Of a DNA stretch of 64,000 nucleotides, positions 24,277-32,649 are shown one piece after another. The position numbers and the translations under genes are program-made. Under the pieces are notes generated by a model that saw only the letters and a program-made list of their open reading frames with translations, ran no database searches and was not told the origin of the DNA. How positions within the stretch are numbered: the first letter of the stretch is position 1; each line of letters opens with the position of its first letter. The stretch comes from Alphaproteobacteria bacterium (GTDB taxonomy: Bacteria > Pseudomonadota > Alphaproteobacteria > Micropepsales > Micropepsaceae), in contig JADZAI010000034.1 in the NCBI GenBank assembly GCA_020852655.1, positions 1-64,000 of the forward strand. The letters are read 5' to 3'.

Positions 24277-26037
24277 ATGTCGGACGATCTGAGTGACCTG
24301 TTGCCGCCCGGCTTCCCGGCCATGTCCGTCCGCGACGCGCATCTCCTGCTGACCCAGACGCCCGGTTCGCCGCTGGAACTCGGCGAGGCCGAGATTCGCG
24401 GCGTGACCTTCCGGATCTGGAAGAACGCGCCGCCGACCTTGCGCGAGGTTTTCGAGCTCCCGCTCCAATGGCCGGACAACGACTATCTGGTGCTGGAGGA
24501 CGAGCGGGTCACCTTCGCCGCCCACCGCAAGGCGGTCTTCCGGCTTGCCGCCCGGTTCAAGGCCGACGGCCTGAAGCCCGGCGACCGCATCGCCATCGTC
24601 GCCCGCAACATTCCGGAATGGTCGGTCGCCTTCTGGGCCGGCATCCTCGTCGGCGCCATCGTCACCCCGCTGAACGGCTGGTGGACCGGCCCCGAGCTCG
24701 AATACGGCCTCGCCGATTCCGGCTCGAAGATCGTGGTCGCCGACCATGAGCGCTGGCTGCGCATCCGGCCGCACTTCCCGAACCTGAAGGCAATCGAGAA
24801 GGTCTATCTCTGCCGCACGCCCGAGCCCGTGACCGGCGAGGGCTTCGCCGCGCTCGAAGACGTCATCGGCAAGCCCAACACCTGGAAGGATTTGCCGGGC
24901 GGCGAGCACCCGAACGTGCCGCTCGCCCCCGACGACGACGCGACGATCTTCTATACCTCCGGCACCACCGGGAACCCCAAGGGCGCCGTCGGCAGCCATC
25001 GCAACATCATCTCGAACATCTACAACGCGATGGCGGGCCAGATGCGCTCGTTCCTGCGCCGCGGCGAGATGCCGCCGGCGGCCGACCCGGCGGCGCCGCG
25101 CAAGGCGAGCCTCCTCGCCGTGCCGTTCTTCCATGCGACCGGCTGCATGGCGATCATGATCCCGGCGATCATGGGCGGCTCGAAGCTCGTGCTCCAGCGA
25201 CGCTGGGATGCCGACGCCGCCCTCGCGCTGATCGAGACGGAGAAGATCAACTCCGCCGGCGGCGTCCCGACCATCGCCTGGCAGATCCTCGAACACCCCC
25301 GCTTCGAGGAGTTCGACCTCTCCTCGCTCGAGACCGTCTCCTATGGCGGCGCGCCCTCGGCGCCCGAACTCGTCCGCCGCATCAAGGAGCGCTTCCCGAA
25401 ATCGCAGCCCGGCCAGGGCTGGGGCATGACGGAGACCTGCGCCACCGCGACCACCAATTTCGCCGAGGACTACATCAAGCGCCCGACCTCGTGCGGCGTC
25501 CCGGCGCCGACCGGCGACACGCGGATCATGTCGCCGGAGGAAAAGGAGTTGCGCACCGGCGAGGTGGGCGAGCTCTGGTACAAGGGCCCCATCGTCGTGC
25601 GCGGCTATTGGAACAACCCCGAGGCGACCGCCGCGACCTTTACCGAAGGCTGGGTGAAGACCGGCGACCTCGCCCGCGTCGACGAGGAAGGCTTCGTCTA
25701 CATCGTCGACCGCGCCAAAGACATGCTGATCCGCGGCGGCGAGAACATCTACTGCATCGAGGTCGAGAACGCGCTTTACGACCACGACGCCGTCATGGAC
25801 GCCGCCGTGGTCGGCCGCCCGCATAAGGTGCTGGGCGAAGAGCCCGTCGCCGTCGTGCACCTGAAGCCGGACCACACCGCGACCGAGGAAGAACTCCGCG
25901 CCCACGTCGCCGCCAGGATCGCCGCTTTCAAGGTCCCGGTGAAAATCCTCTTCCTCCCCGACAACCTCCCCCGCAACGCCAACGGCAAAATCCTGAAGCG
26001 GGATCTGAAGGCGCTGTTCGAGGAGAAGCCGGCCTAA
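24277..26037 (+). CDS. AMP-forming acyl-CoA synthetase
   Basis: 586 residues. ATP/AMP-binding P-loop YTSGTTGNPKGAV (about 227-239), then GWGMTETCA, the TGD-L motif (VKTGDLARVDEEGFVYIVDRAKDM) and the C-terminal catalytic lysine in NANGKILKRDLK. The order is that of the FadD/acyl-adenylate family: carboxylate plus ATP gives acyl-AMP, then acyl-CoA. Chain length or aromatic preference is not readable. Divergent from the 703-residue protein; the nitronate monooxygenase gene follows in the same direction after 86 bases. Confidence 0.92.
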   Translation: MSDDLSDLLPPGFPAMSVRDAHLLLTQTPGSPLELGEAEIRGVTFRIWKNAPPTLREVFELPLQWPDNDYLVLEDERVTFAAHRKAVFRLAARFKADGLKPGDRIAIVARNIPEWSVAFWAGILVGAIVTPLNGWWTGPELEYGLADSGSKIVVADHERWLRIRPHFPNLKAIEKVYLCRTPEPVTGEGFAALEDVIGKPNTWKDLPGGEHPNVPLAPDDDATIFYTSGTTGNPKGAVGSHRNIISNIYNAMAGQMRSFLRRGEMPPAADPAAPRKASLLAVPFFHATGCMAIMIPAIMGGSKLVLQRRWDADAALALIETEKINSAGGVPTIAWQILEHPRFEEFDLSSLETVSYGGAPSAPELVRRIKERFPKSQPGQGWGMTETCATATTNFAEDYIKRPTSCGVPAPTGDTRIMSPEEKELRTGEVGELWYKGPIVVRGYWNNPEATAATFTEGWVKTGDLARVDEEGFVYIVDRAKDMLIRGGENIYCIEVENALYDHDAVMDAAVVGRPHKVLGEEPVAVVHLKPDHTATEEELRAHVAARIAAFKVPVKILFLPDNLPRNANGKILKRDLKALFEEKPA

Positions 26038-26123
26038 TTTCCGCCCTGTCATGGCCCACGTGCACCTGCGCGAACCATGACAAGGTGAGTGGTATCGACA
26101 TCTCTGATCGCCAGGAATCGCCC

Positions 26124-27074
26124 ATGAAGTTCGACAACCGCATCACCCGCATGCTCGGCGTGGAGTATCCCATCGTGCAGGCACCGATGGGGTGGATCGC
26201 CCGGGCCCAGCTTGCCTCCGCCGTTTCCAACGCGGGCGGGCTCGGCATCATCGAGACCTCCTCGGGCGCCCTCGACGAGGTGCGCGAGGAAATCCGCAAG
26301 ATGCGCACCCTCACCCAGAAGCCGTTCGGCGTGAATATCGCGCAGGCCTTCGTGCGCGATCCCGACATCGTGCGCTTCGTCATCGACAACGGCGTCAAGT
26401 TCGTCACCACCTCGGCCGGCGATCCCACGCGCTACACCGAGGCGCTGAAGAGCGCCGGCCTCACCGTCTTCCACGTCGTGCCGACGCTGAAGGCCGCCCT
26501 CAAGGCGGTGGAAGCCGGTGTCGACGGCCTCGTGGTCGAAGGCGCCGAGGGCGGCGGCTTCAAGAATCCGAAGGACGTCTCGACCATGGTCCTCCTCCCG
26601 CTCATCCGCGAGAAGACCGACGTGCCGATCATCGCCGCCGGCGGCATCACCTGCGGCCGCACCATGGCCGCCGCCTTCGCGCTCGGCGCCGAGGGCGTGC
26701 AGATGGGTACGCGCATGGTTTCGGCCAAGGAATCGCCCGTGCACGAGAACTGGAAGAACGCGATCCTCGCCGCCGAGGAGACCGGCACCGTCTTCCTCAA
26801 CCGCTTCGGTAGCCCCGCCTTGCGCGCCCTCCGTACCGGAAAGACGACGCGGCTCGAACGCGAGCTGACGCCCGACTACAAAGGCCCGCCGGTGATGGCC
26901 GAGTTCGGCAACGCCAAGGATCTTTATTTCGGTGGCGACATGGAAGCCTCGATCGCGCTCTCGGGCCAGGTTGCCGGCCGCATCGACAGCGTGAAGCCGG
27001 TCAAGCAGATCATCGACGAAACCGTCGCCGGCTTCGCCGAAATCGCCGGCAGCCTCGGCAGGATCGCAGCCTAA
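26124..27074 (+). CDS. Nitronate monooxygenase (2-nitropropane dioxygenase family)
   Basis: 316 residues from the ATG at 26124, with AGGA seven bases upstream; an in-frame start at 26085 adds only 13 poor residues. A TIM-barrel flavin enzyme: YPIVQAPMGWIA at the start, FGVNIAQAF, VDGLVVEGAEGGGF (FMN phosphate loop, about 150), and IIAAGGITCGRTMAAAFALGAEGVQMGTRM, the standard FMN-binding tail. Oxidises nitronates with O2; some members act instead as enoyl reductases. It converges on the M20 gene. Confidence 0.9.
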   Translation: MKFDNRITRMLGVEYPIVQAPMGWIARAQLASAVSNAGGLGIIETSSGALDEVREEIRKMRTLTQKPFGVNIAQAFVRDPDIVRFVIDNGVKFVTTSAGDPTRYTEALKSAGLTVFHVVPTLKAALKAVEAGVDGLVVEGAEGGGFKNPKDVSTMVLLPLIREKTDVPIIAAGGITCGRTMAAAFALGAEGVQMGTRMVSAKESPVHENWKNAILAAEETGTVFLNRFGSPALRALRTGKTTRLERELTPDYKGPPVMAEFGNAKDLYFGGDMEASIALSGQVAGRIDSVKPVKQIIDETVAGFAEIAGSLGRIAA

Positions 27075-27092
27075 CCGAGCCCGCCTGCCGGC

Positions 27093-28304
27093 CTACGCCG
27101 CGAAGCCGCGCTCCAGGAAGCGCTCCGCCACCGCGGCATAGAGCGCGATGCCGTGCGCCATCGCCGATTCCTCCAGCATCATCTTGTTGGAGTGGCAGGG
27201 CGCGGCCGTGTTGTGGTCGCAGCCCGCCGGCGCGACCCCCAGGAACGCCATGCAGCCCGGGACGCGGTGCAGCACATAGGACCAGTCCTCGGCGCCCATC
27301 ACCGCGGTCGGCATCGGGATGAAGCTCGTCTGCCCCAGCATTTCGCGCATCGCCGCGGCGGTCACCTCCACCATGCGGCCGTCATTGACCGTCACGCCGT
27401 AGCCCTCGACCAGCTCGACCTCGGCCCAGGCCCCGTGCGCCTTGGCGATATTCTTGGCGACGCGGTCGATCGCCTCCTTTGCCGCCTTGCGCGAGCTTTC
27501 CGAAACGGTGCGCAACGTGCCTTGCAGCAGCACGCTCTCCGGGATGACGTTGTGCGTTGTGCCGGCCCGCATTCTGGCGACCGTCAGCACCACCGGCTCG
27601 AACGCGTTGATCCGCCGCGTCACCGCGCTCTGGAGCGCCAGCACGATCTCGCAGGCGATCGGCACCGGATCGAGCGCATGATGCGGCGAGGAGGCGTGGC
27701 CGCCCTGGCCCCACACCGTGATGTCGAAATTGTCGACCGAGGCCATGAAGGCGCCCGGCTTCGACCCGACGAGGCCGGTCGGCAGGTTGGGCGTGACATG
27801 GATGGCGAAGGCGCCGTCCGGCTTGGGCGAGCGGTCGAGCAGCCCGTCCTCGATCATCTTCACCGCGCCGAAATGGCCTTCCTCGCCCGGCTGGAACATG
27901 AACTTGACCGTCCCGGCCAGCCGCTCGCGCTTGCCGTGCAGCAGGCGCGCCGCCATCGCCAGCATCGCGGTGTGCGAATCATGGCCGCAGGCATGCATCG
28001 CGCCCTCGACCGTCGACTTGAAGTCGATCTCCGTGTCCTCGGGCATGGGCAGCGCATCCATGTCGCCGCGCAGTACGATGGTGCGGCCCTGCGTCGGCCC
28101 TTGCAGCGTGACCATCAGGCCCGAACTCGACGGGCCCTCCTCGATGGTCACGTCCAGGCCCGCCAGCGATTCGCGCACCGTCTTCGCCGTCTCGGGCAGG
28201 AAGAGTCCCAGCTCCGGATTTGCATGAATCCGCCGGCGCATCGCGATTGCGTCGGGCAGCAGCGACTTGGCGCCCTCAAGCCAGACGCCGAGACCTTCAT
28301 TCAT
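27093..28304 (-). CDS. M20-family amidohydrolase/peptidase
   Basis: 403 residues. Metal site residues are in LRGDMDALPM, MHACGHDSHTAML (Cys-Gly-His-Asp-x-His) and MFQPGEEGHFGAVKM (Glu pair), then VTPNLPTG and a late GAEDWSYVLHRVPGCMAFLGV. A lid/dimerisation domain occupies about 190-310. This is the hippurate/N-acyl-L-amino-acid hydrolase subfamily, which cleaves N-acyl amino acids or indole-amino-acid conjugates in the cytoplasm. It diverges from nothing directly; the CMD-like gene lies 42 bases upstream on the same strand, so they may be co-transcribed. Confidence 0.9.
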   Translation of the reverse strand: MNEGLGVWLEGAKSLLPDAIAMRRRIHANPELGLFLPETAKTVRESLAGLDVTIEEGPSSSGLMVTLQGPTQGRTIVLRGDMDALPMPEDTEIDFKSTVEGAMHACGHDSHTAMLAMAARLLHGKRERLAGTVKFMFQPGEEGHFGAVKMIEDGLLDRSPKPDGAFAIHVTPNLPTGLVGSKPGAFMASVDNFDITVWGQGGHASSPHHALDPVPIACEIVLALQSAVTRRINAFEPVVLTVARMRAGTTHNVIPESVLLQGTLRTVSESSRKAAKEAIDRVAKNIAKAHGAWAEVELVEGYGVTVNDGRMVEVTAAAMREMLGQTSFIPMPTAVMGAEDWSYVLHRVPGCMAFLGVAPAGCDHNTAAPCHSNKMMLEESAMAHGIALYAAVAERFLERGFAA

Positions 28305-28346
28305 GCGTGCCGCTCCCCTGTTCCGGCCGCAACTCTACCCCCCGGC

Positions 28347-28907
28347 TCAGGGCAGCGGAAGACGCGAGACGCCCGGCATCCGGTCGGCCGGCGGTCCTTC
28401 CGCCTCGATTTCGACGTCGAAATTCTCCAGGAACCGGCTGACCGCCATGTAGAAGCCGATGGTCATCACCAATTCCTGCATCTCCTGCGCCGGCAGATGC
28501 CCGGCGAGCGGGTCATAGGTCGCGTCCGACGCCCGCACGTTGGCGACGACGTCGTCGGTGAAGGCCATCACCAGCTTCTGCACCGGGTCGAGCGCCGCCG
28601 ACCCCGCGCCTTCGCGGCAGGCCTGGATCAGCGCCTCGCTCATCCCGATCTGCCGCCCGATCCGGTCGTGCTGGTGCACCTCGTATTTCGCCTGGGAGAG
28701 GACGCCGACGCGGATGATCGCCAGCTCGCGCAGCACCGGGTCCAGCTTGGTCCGGTTCAGCAGATAGCCGCCGAAGCGCGAGAATTCCGGCAGCAGCCGG
28801 TCGCCATGCGCCATGATGCCGAAGATGTTCAGCTTGGCGAGCTTGGCCATCTCGGCCGCCGCCTTGGGCGGGGCTTCCAAGATGTCGAGCGGCGTCAGGC
28901 GGGGCAT
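28347..28907 (-). CDS. Carboxymuconolactone decarboxylase-like (AhpD-fold) protein
   Basis: 186 residues, all helical. LLNRTKLDPVLRELAIIRVGVLSQAKYEVHQHDRIGRQIGMSEALIQ matches the CMD-domain core, with E-x-x-x-H in EVHQHD. The redox CxxC of true AhpD is absent, so this is the non-redox group, often annotated as decarboxylase with unknown substrate. It shares a strand with the M20 gene and diverges from the second acyl-CoA ligase. Confidence 0.85.
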   Translation of the reverse strand: MPRLTPLDILEAPPKAAAEMAKLAKLNIFGIMAHGDRLLPEFSRFGGYLLNRTKLDPVLRELAIIRVGVLSQAKYEVHQHDRIGRQIGMSEALIQACREGAGSAALDPVQKLVMAFTDDVVANVRASDATYDPLAGHLPAQEMQELVMTIGFYMAVSRFLENFDVEIEAEGPPADRMPGVSRLPLP

Positions 28908-28994
28908 GGGCTTTTCCTCTTGCGGTTTGCGCCATCGTGCGATGCCGCTAACATCGCGCGCAAACAGAAAATCCTAAGGGGAAGGTGCCCGCCG

Positions 28995-30563
28995 ATGTTC
29001 AACCTCGACGTCCTGAAATCCTGCGCCGACATCACCCGCCAGCAGGCGAAGGAACGGCCGGACGCGGTCGCCCATGTCTTCGAGGACCGCACCACGACCT
29101 TCGCCGAACTCGACCGCCGCGCCAGCCGGATCGCCAACGGCCTCGCAGCGCTCGGCGTGAAGCCGCACACGCGGGTCGGCTTCATCGGCATGAACTCAGA
29201 CCGTTTCTTCGAGGTCGTCTATGGCTGCTTCAAGGCCAATGCCGTGCTGGTCGGCGTCAACTGGCGCCTGGCGCCGCCCGAGGTCGTTTACATCCTGAAC
29301 GACGCCGAGGCCGAAGTGCTCTTCGTCGGCGCCGAGTTCACCGGCCTCGCCGACAGGATCAGGGGCGAGCTGAAGAGCGTGCGCCACTTCATCGCCGTCG
29401 ACGGCGCATATGAGGACTGGCCGGTCTTCGAAACCTGGCGCGATGCGCAATCCGCGTCCGATCCGAACCTCAAGATCGCCCCCGACGACGACGTCATCCA
29501 GCTCTACACCTCCGGCACCACGGGCCACCCCAAGGGCGTCCAGCTCACCAACGGCAACTACCTCAACTTCATGGACGCCGCCGCCCGGGCCGGCTGGGCG
29601 CATTACGAGCCGGGCGACGCCAACCTCGTCGCCATGCCGAATTTCCACGTCGCCGGCGTCAATATGGGCGTGCTGACCACCGCGGCGGGCGCCACCGGCT
29701 ACATCATGAAGCAGGTCGAGCCGATGAAGGTGGTCGAGTTCATCGAGCGCTTCGGCATCCAGAACATGTTCCTGGTGCCGGCGGTGATCCAGTTCCTGGT
29801 GGCGCTGCCCGACATCGAACAGCGCAACATGACGAGCCTGAAGCGCGTCTTCTACGGCGCCTCGCCGATCTCCGACCAGGTCCTGCTGCGCGCCGCCAAG
29901 GTGCTCGGCGCCGAATTCACCCAGCTCTACGGCATGACCGAGACCGTCGGCGGCGGCACCTATCTGCCCGCCGAGGCGCACGATCCCGCGAAGGGCAAGC
30001 TCCGCTCCTGCGGCCTCCCCTATCCCGGCTATGCGATGAAGGTGGTCGACGGCGAGGGCAACGAGGTCGCGCAAGGCGCGGTCGGCGAGATCCTCATCAA
30101 GTGCAGCACGCTGATGAAGGGCTATTGGAAGAAGCCCGAGGCGACCGCCAAGGCCGTCGTCGACGGCTGGTACTACACCGGCGATGCCGGCTATTTCGAC
30201 GCCGACGGCTTCCTCTACATCCACGACCGCGTGAAGGACATGATCGTCTCCGGCGGCGAGAATGTGTATCCGGCCGAGGTCGAGAACGCCCTGATGAGCC
30301 ACCCCGCCCTCGCCGACGCCGCCGTGATCGGCGTGCCCGACGAGAAATGGGGCGAGGCGGTGAAGGGCATCGTCGTCCTCAAGCCCGATGCCGACGCCAC
30401 CGCCGAAGACATCATCGGCTTCTGCCGCACCCGCATCGCCGGCTACAAGACGCCGAAATCCATCGACTTCGTCGAGGCCCTGCCGCGCAACCCCTCCGGC
30501 AAGATCCTCCGCCGCGAACTCCGCGACCCCTACTGGGCCGGCCGCGACCGACGGGTGAACTGA
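28995..30563 (+). CDS. AMP-forming acyl-CoA synthetase (second copy in window)
   Basis: 522 residues from the ATG at 28995. P-loop LYTSGTTGHPKGVQL (about 172-186), YGMTETVGG, YYTGDAGYFDADGFLYIHDRVKDM and the terminal NPSGKILRRELRDPYW with the catalytic lysine. Clearly different from the 24.3-kb ligase, so not a local duplication. Some members of this subgroup activate 3-ring or steroid-derived acids; that cannot be judged here. A low-GC segment begins just after its stop. Confidence 0.92.
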   Translation: MFNLDVLKSCADITRQQAKERPDAVAHVFEDRTTTFAELDRRASRIANGLAALGVKPHTRVGFIGMNSDRFFEVVYGCFKANAVLVGVNWRLAPPEVVYILNDAEAEVLFVGAEFTGLADRIRGELKSVRHFIAVDGAYEDWPVFETWRDAQSASDPNLKIAPDDDVIQLYTSGTTGHPKGVQLTNGNYLNFMDAAARAGWAHYEPGDANLVAMPNFHVAGVNMGVLTTAAGATGYIMKQVEPMKVVEFIERFGIQNMFLVPAVIQFLVALPDIEQRNMTSLKRVFYGASPISDQVLLRAAKVLGAEFTQLYGMTETVGGGTYLPAEAHDPAKGKLRSCGLPYPGYAMKVVDGEGNEVAQGAVGEILIKCSTLMKGYWKKPEATAKAVVDGWYYTGDAGYFDADGFLYIHDRVKDMIVSGGENVYPAEVENALMSHPALADAAVIGVPDEKWGEAVKGIVVLKPDADATAEDIIGFCRTRIAGYKTPKSIDFVEALPRNPSGKILRRELRDPYWAGRDRRVN

Positions 30564-30602
30564 TGGGGAGGAGACTTAGGAACCAATAAAAATGATATGA
30601 TA

Positions 30603-30642
30603 ATCTCATATATTCCTTGACCCCGCCGTGGAAATATGAGAT
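30603..30642. promoter_or_regulatory. Inverted repeat upstream of the low-GC gene pair, candidate operator
   Basis: ATCTCATATATTCC at 30603-30616 faces GGAAATATGAGAT at 30630-30642, matching at 12 of 13 aligned positions with one extra base in the left arm. It lies 30 bases before the start of the first gene of the pair, whose C-terminal helix-turn-helix could bind it. The stretch is AT-rich compared with surroundings. AAGAGGAGAG (30657-30666) provides the ribosome binding site. Confidence 0.5.
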
Positions 30643-30672
30643 GCTCTTCTCACATTAAGAGGAGAGCCTATC

Positions 30673-31620
30673 ATGAATTTGGCTTGGAGCGATGTCCGGC
30701 GCGACCTTCAGGTCGCCCTCATTCAATTTTCCGACGATCTCAGAATCGTTCTGGGAGGGAGCAGAGGCCATAACTGCCAATCAGATTTTCTCGGGTTCGA
30801 TACGCCCTCGGGCGCCTTTGCATCAGAGTTGATCGACGTCGATGATTTCGAGACGCAGGTCGATCTCAGCCGTTATGAGATATCGGCCCATTGTCGGCGT
30901 CTTTTTGAATTGATCGCTGAGCCGGAATCGACCCCGATTGAGAATGTCGCTGACCTTGGCGTTCACCGCGACCACCTCAATCACTTCCTGGAGATTGTGC
31001 GCCGCAGTTCGTTGGTCGGGAACGACTACGATCGAGCTGCGCTATGGGAGACCTTGAACCAAGCGTCGTCATACATCGCTTTTGCCGATGCGGCACTGCG
31101 GGCGATGACCGAAGACGAGCGCTCTGAAGAGTTGTTCGACCTTACGAACGATGATCTCGCTCGGGTAGGAGGAGTCCAATCAGCATATGTTCGCAACAGT
31201 ACAAGTCCGACTAAAGGACGGATTCGGAGCGAGCCGCAGCGCAAAGCAATCAAGAAGGCAGGCCACGACATCCGAAGCTTTGTCAGGCTGAACACAGTTG
31301 ATGCAATCGAGTGGCTCGCAACATTGCGTAGGTTTCGGCGAGGAAGGTTGAGCGCGCCGGCCATCGATCTATGCATTCGACGCGCACGAACAGCTGACCA
31401 ACTCGGTCGCATCGCGGGCGTTGCGGGATGGATCAACATTGGCGCCACCGAACGAATTGCCGACACGCTTTGTTGGCCGGTTGAGAAGGTAATTCGATGG
31501 GTCAGGAGTGGCGATTTCGAGGCACCTGACGATGCGTTTGCTTGGGGAAACGCCCTTGGCATCGACGGCGATCTCTACGCCGCCAAGATTTTCGCTTTCA
31601 ACCATCCTACCTCTCGATAG
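30673..31620 (+). CDS. Low-GC protein with C-terminal helix-turn-helix-like segment
   Basis: 315 residues; not recognised. The N-terminal two thirds is acidic and helical (SRYEISAHCRRLFELI, about 70-95). Residues 258-280 (ERIADTLCWPVEKVIRWVRSG) have the spacing of a helix-turn-helix. A central basic patch (SPTKGRIRSEPQRKAIKKAGHD, about 176-197) could contact nucleic acid. Start supported by AGAGGAG. The codons (many T/A third positions) differ sharply from flanking genes, suggesting recent acquisition. It is followed after 8 bases by a uracil-DNA-glycosylase-superfamily gene and probably acts with it. Could be a regulator, an antitoxin or the sensor half of a two-gene module. Confidence 0.7.
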   Translation: MNLAWSDVRRDLQVALIQFSDDLRIVLGGSRGHNCQSDFLGFDTPSGAFASELIDVDDFETQVDLSRYEISAHCRRLFELIAEPESTPIENVADLGVHRDHLNHFLEIVRRSSLVGNDYDRAALWETLNQASSYIAFADAALRAMTEDERSEELFDLTNDDLARVGGVQSAYVRNSTSPTKGRIRSEPQRKAIKKAGHDIRSFVRLNTVDAIEWLATLRRFRRGRLSAPAIDLCIRRARTADQLGRIAGVAGWINIGATERIADTLCWPVEKVIRWVRSGDFEAPDDAFAWGNALGIDGDLYAAKIFAFNHPTSR

Positions 31621-31628
31621 GTGCCGAC

Positions 31629-32420
31629 ATGACCAACCTGCTCTCCAGTTATATCTCGGCCGTCCGTGCTATCGACGCAAATGATCTTGGCGACCGGCTG
31701 TCATTTCCTGAGAATCTCATAATGGATCGCGACGTCAGTGTTGGGCTGACCATCGCGTATGCCCCGTTCGACTATGTCAACGATCAAGCAAAAATCGTCA
31801 TCGTCGGCATAACGCCAGGGCTTCAGCAGGCAACCAACGCTCTACAGGAAGCCAAGCGGAAGCTCGATGCAGGCGAAGGCGTTGACGCCGCGTCGCGAGC
31901 GGCCAAGACGTTTGCAAGCTTTTCGGGCGCAATGCGTTCGAGTCTGGTGGCAATGCTCGATATGGTCGGAATCAATCGTTACCTTGGCATCGCCAGCTGC
32001 TCCGCGCTTTGGAATGAACGCACCGATCTTGCGCACTGGACATCAGCACTTCGGTACCCGGTTTTCGCGAATGGAAGGGACTACGCTGGAGAGCCGAACA
32101 TGCTCAAGTCGGCACTTCTTCAGCGGCATCTCAAGATGTACACGGGCGAGGAGTTGCGCCGACTTCCAAATGCGGTCCTCATTCCTGTGGGCACCGCAGC
32201 GGCCAGCGCGCTCGAGTATTTGGGACGGCTGAACTTCGTTGATCCTGCTTTGATCTTTAGCGGATTGCCTCACCCAAGCGGGGCCAATGCCGAGCGTATT
32301 GCATACTTCTTGGGCCGGAAAGCGCGGGAAGCGTTATCCATAAAGACCGTGGGCTCAGCTTCGAAGTTGGATCAAGCGCGAGTCGTTCTCCAGCAACGAG
32401 TCGTCGCTCTGATGGCCTAA
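31629..32420 (+). CDS. Uracil-DNA glycosylase superfamily protein
   Basis: 263 residues from the ATG at 31629, with AGG seven bases upstream. Motif A is IVIVGITPGLQQ (55-67), the G-x-x-P-G loop of the superfamily, and motif C is LPHPSGANAERIAYFLG (213-229), matching the H-P-S intercalation loop seen in SMUG-like enzymes. The catalytic Asp of classical UDG is not present in motif A, as in several other families of the superfamily. Predicted to recognise or excise a modified base. The lower G+C and the pairing with an HTH-like gene set it apart from housekeeping repair. An anti-phage glycosylase (Brig1) belongs to this superfamily, so a defence role is possible but unproven. Confidence 0.72.
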   Translation: MTNLLSSYISAVRAIDANDLGDRLSFPENLIMDRDVSVGLTIAYAPFDYVNDQAKIVIVGITPGLQQATNALQEAKRKLDAGEGVDAASRAAKTFASFSGAMRSSLVAMLDMVGINRYLGIASCSALWNERTDLAHWTSALRYPVFANGRDYAGEPNMLKSALLQRHLKMYTGEELRRLPNAVLIPVGTAAASALEYLGRLNFVDPALIFSGLPHPSGANAERIAYFLGRKAREALSIKTVGSASKLDQARVVLQQRVVALMA

Positions 32421-32473
32421 TATTTTGTTGGTGCCTTCTGGGAGTAGGTTAGCGGCCTCTCAGAGATGAGCGT

Positions 32474-32497
32474 GCACCAAGTGCATGCACTTGGTGC
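32474..32497. promoter_or_regulatory. 24-bp perfect palindrome
   Basis: GCACCAAGTGCATGCACTTGGTGC is its own reverse complement. It lies 54 bases after the glycosylase-like gene and 153 bases before the flavin monooxygenase gene, in a 229-base gap (32421-32649) with no coding sequence. It may be a dimeric-regulator operator for the monooxygenase, a terminator-like hairpin (no T-tract), or a boundary mark of the low-GC segment. Confidence 0.5.
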
Positions 32498-32649
32498 GTC
32501 CCGGCGGGATTCTCTCCGAGCACCTGGACTACCTGAGCCTGTCTGTTGCCTTGGGTGCCCTGCCCTTGCACCCGCCGTCCCAGCAGCGGCACACTGCTCC
32601 ATCCGCCAATCGTTAACGAGGCCCGCCAGCGGCCGACGGGAGAAGTTTC

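Noticed and set aside
27153..28994. Extended open frame leading into the second acyl-CoA ligase
   Set aside because: It lies opposite the M20 and CMD genes and is arginine/histidine-rich; the ligase starts at 28995.
32492..32520. Minus-strand sequence ending GGGACGCACCA resembling a tRNA 3' end or attachment site
   Set aside because: The T-arm (TTCGA) and the matching 5' acceptor strand are missing, and no repeat of it was found on the other side of the low-GC segment.
32552..32570. Possible sigma-54 promoter (TGGGTGCCC...TTGCA) upstream of the monooxygenase
   Set aside because: The GG-GC spacing is 12 bases or more instead of 10.
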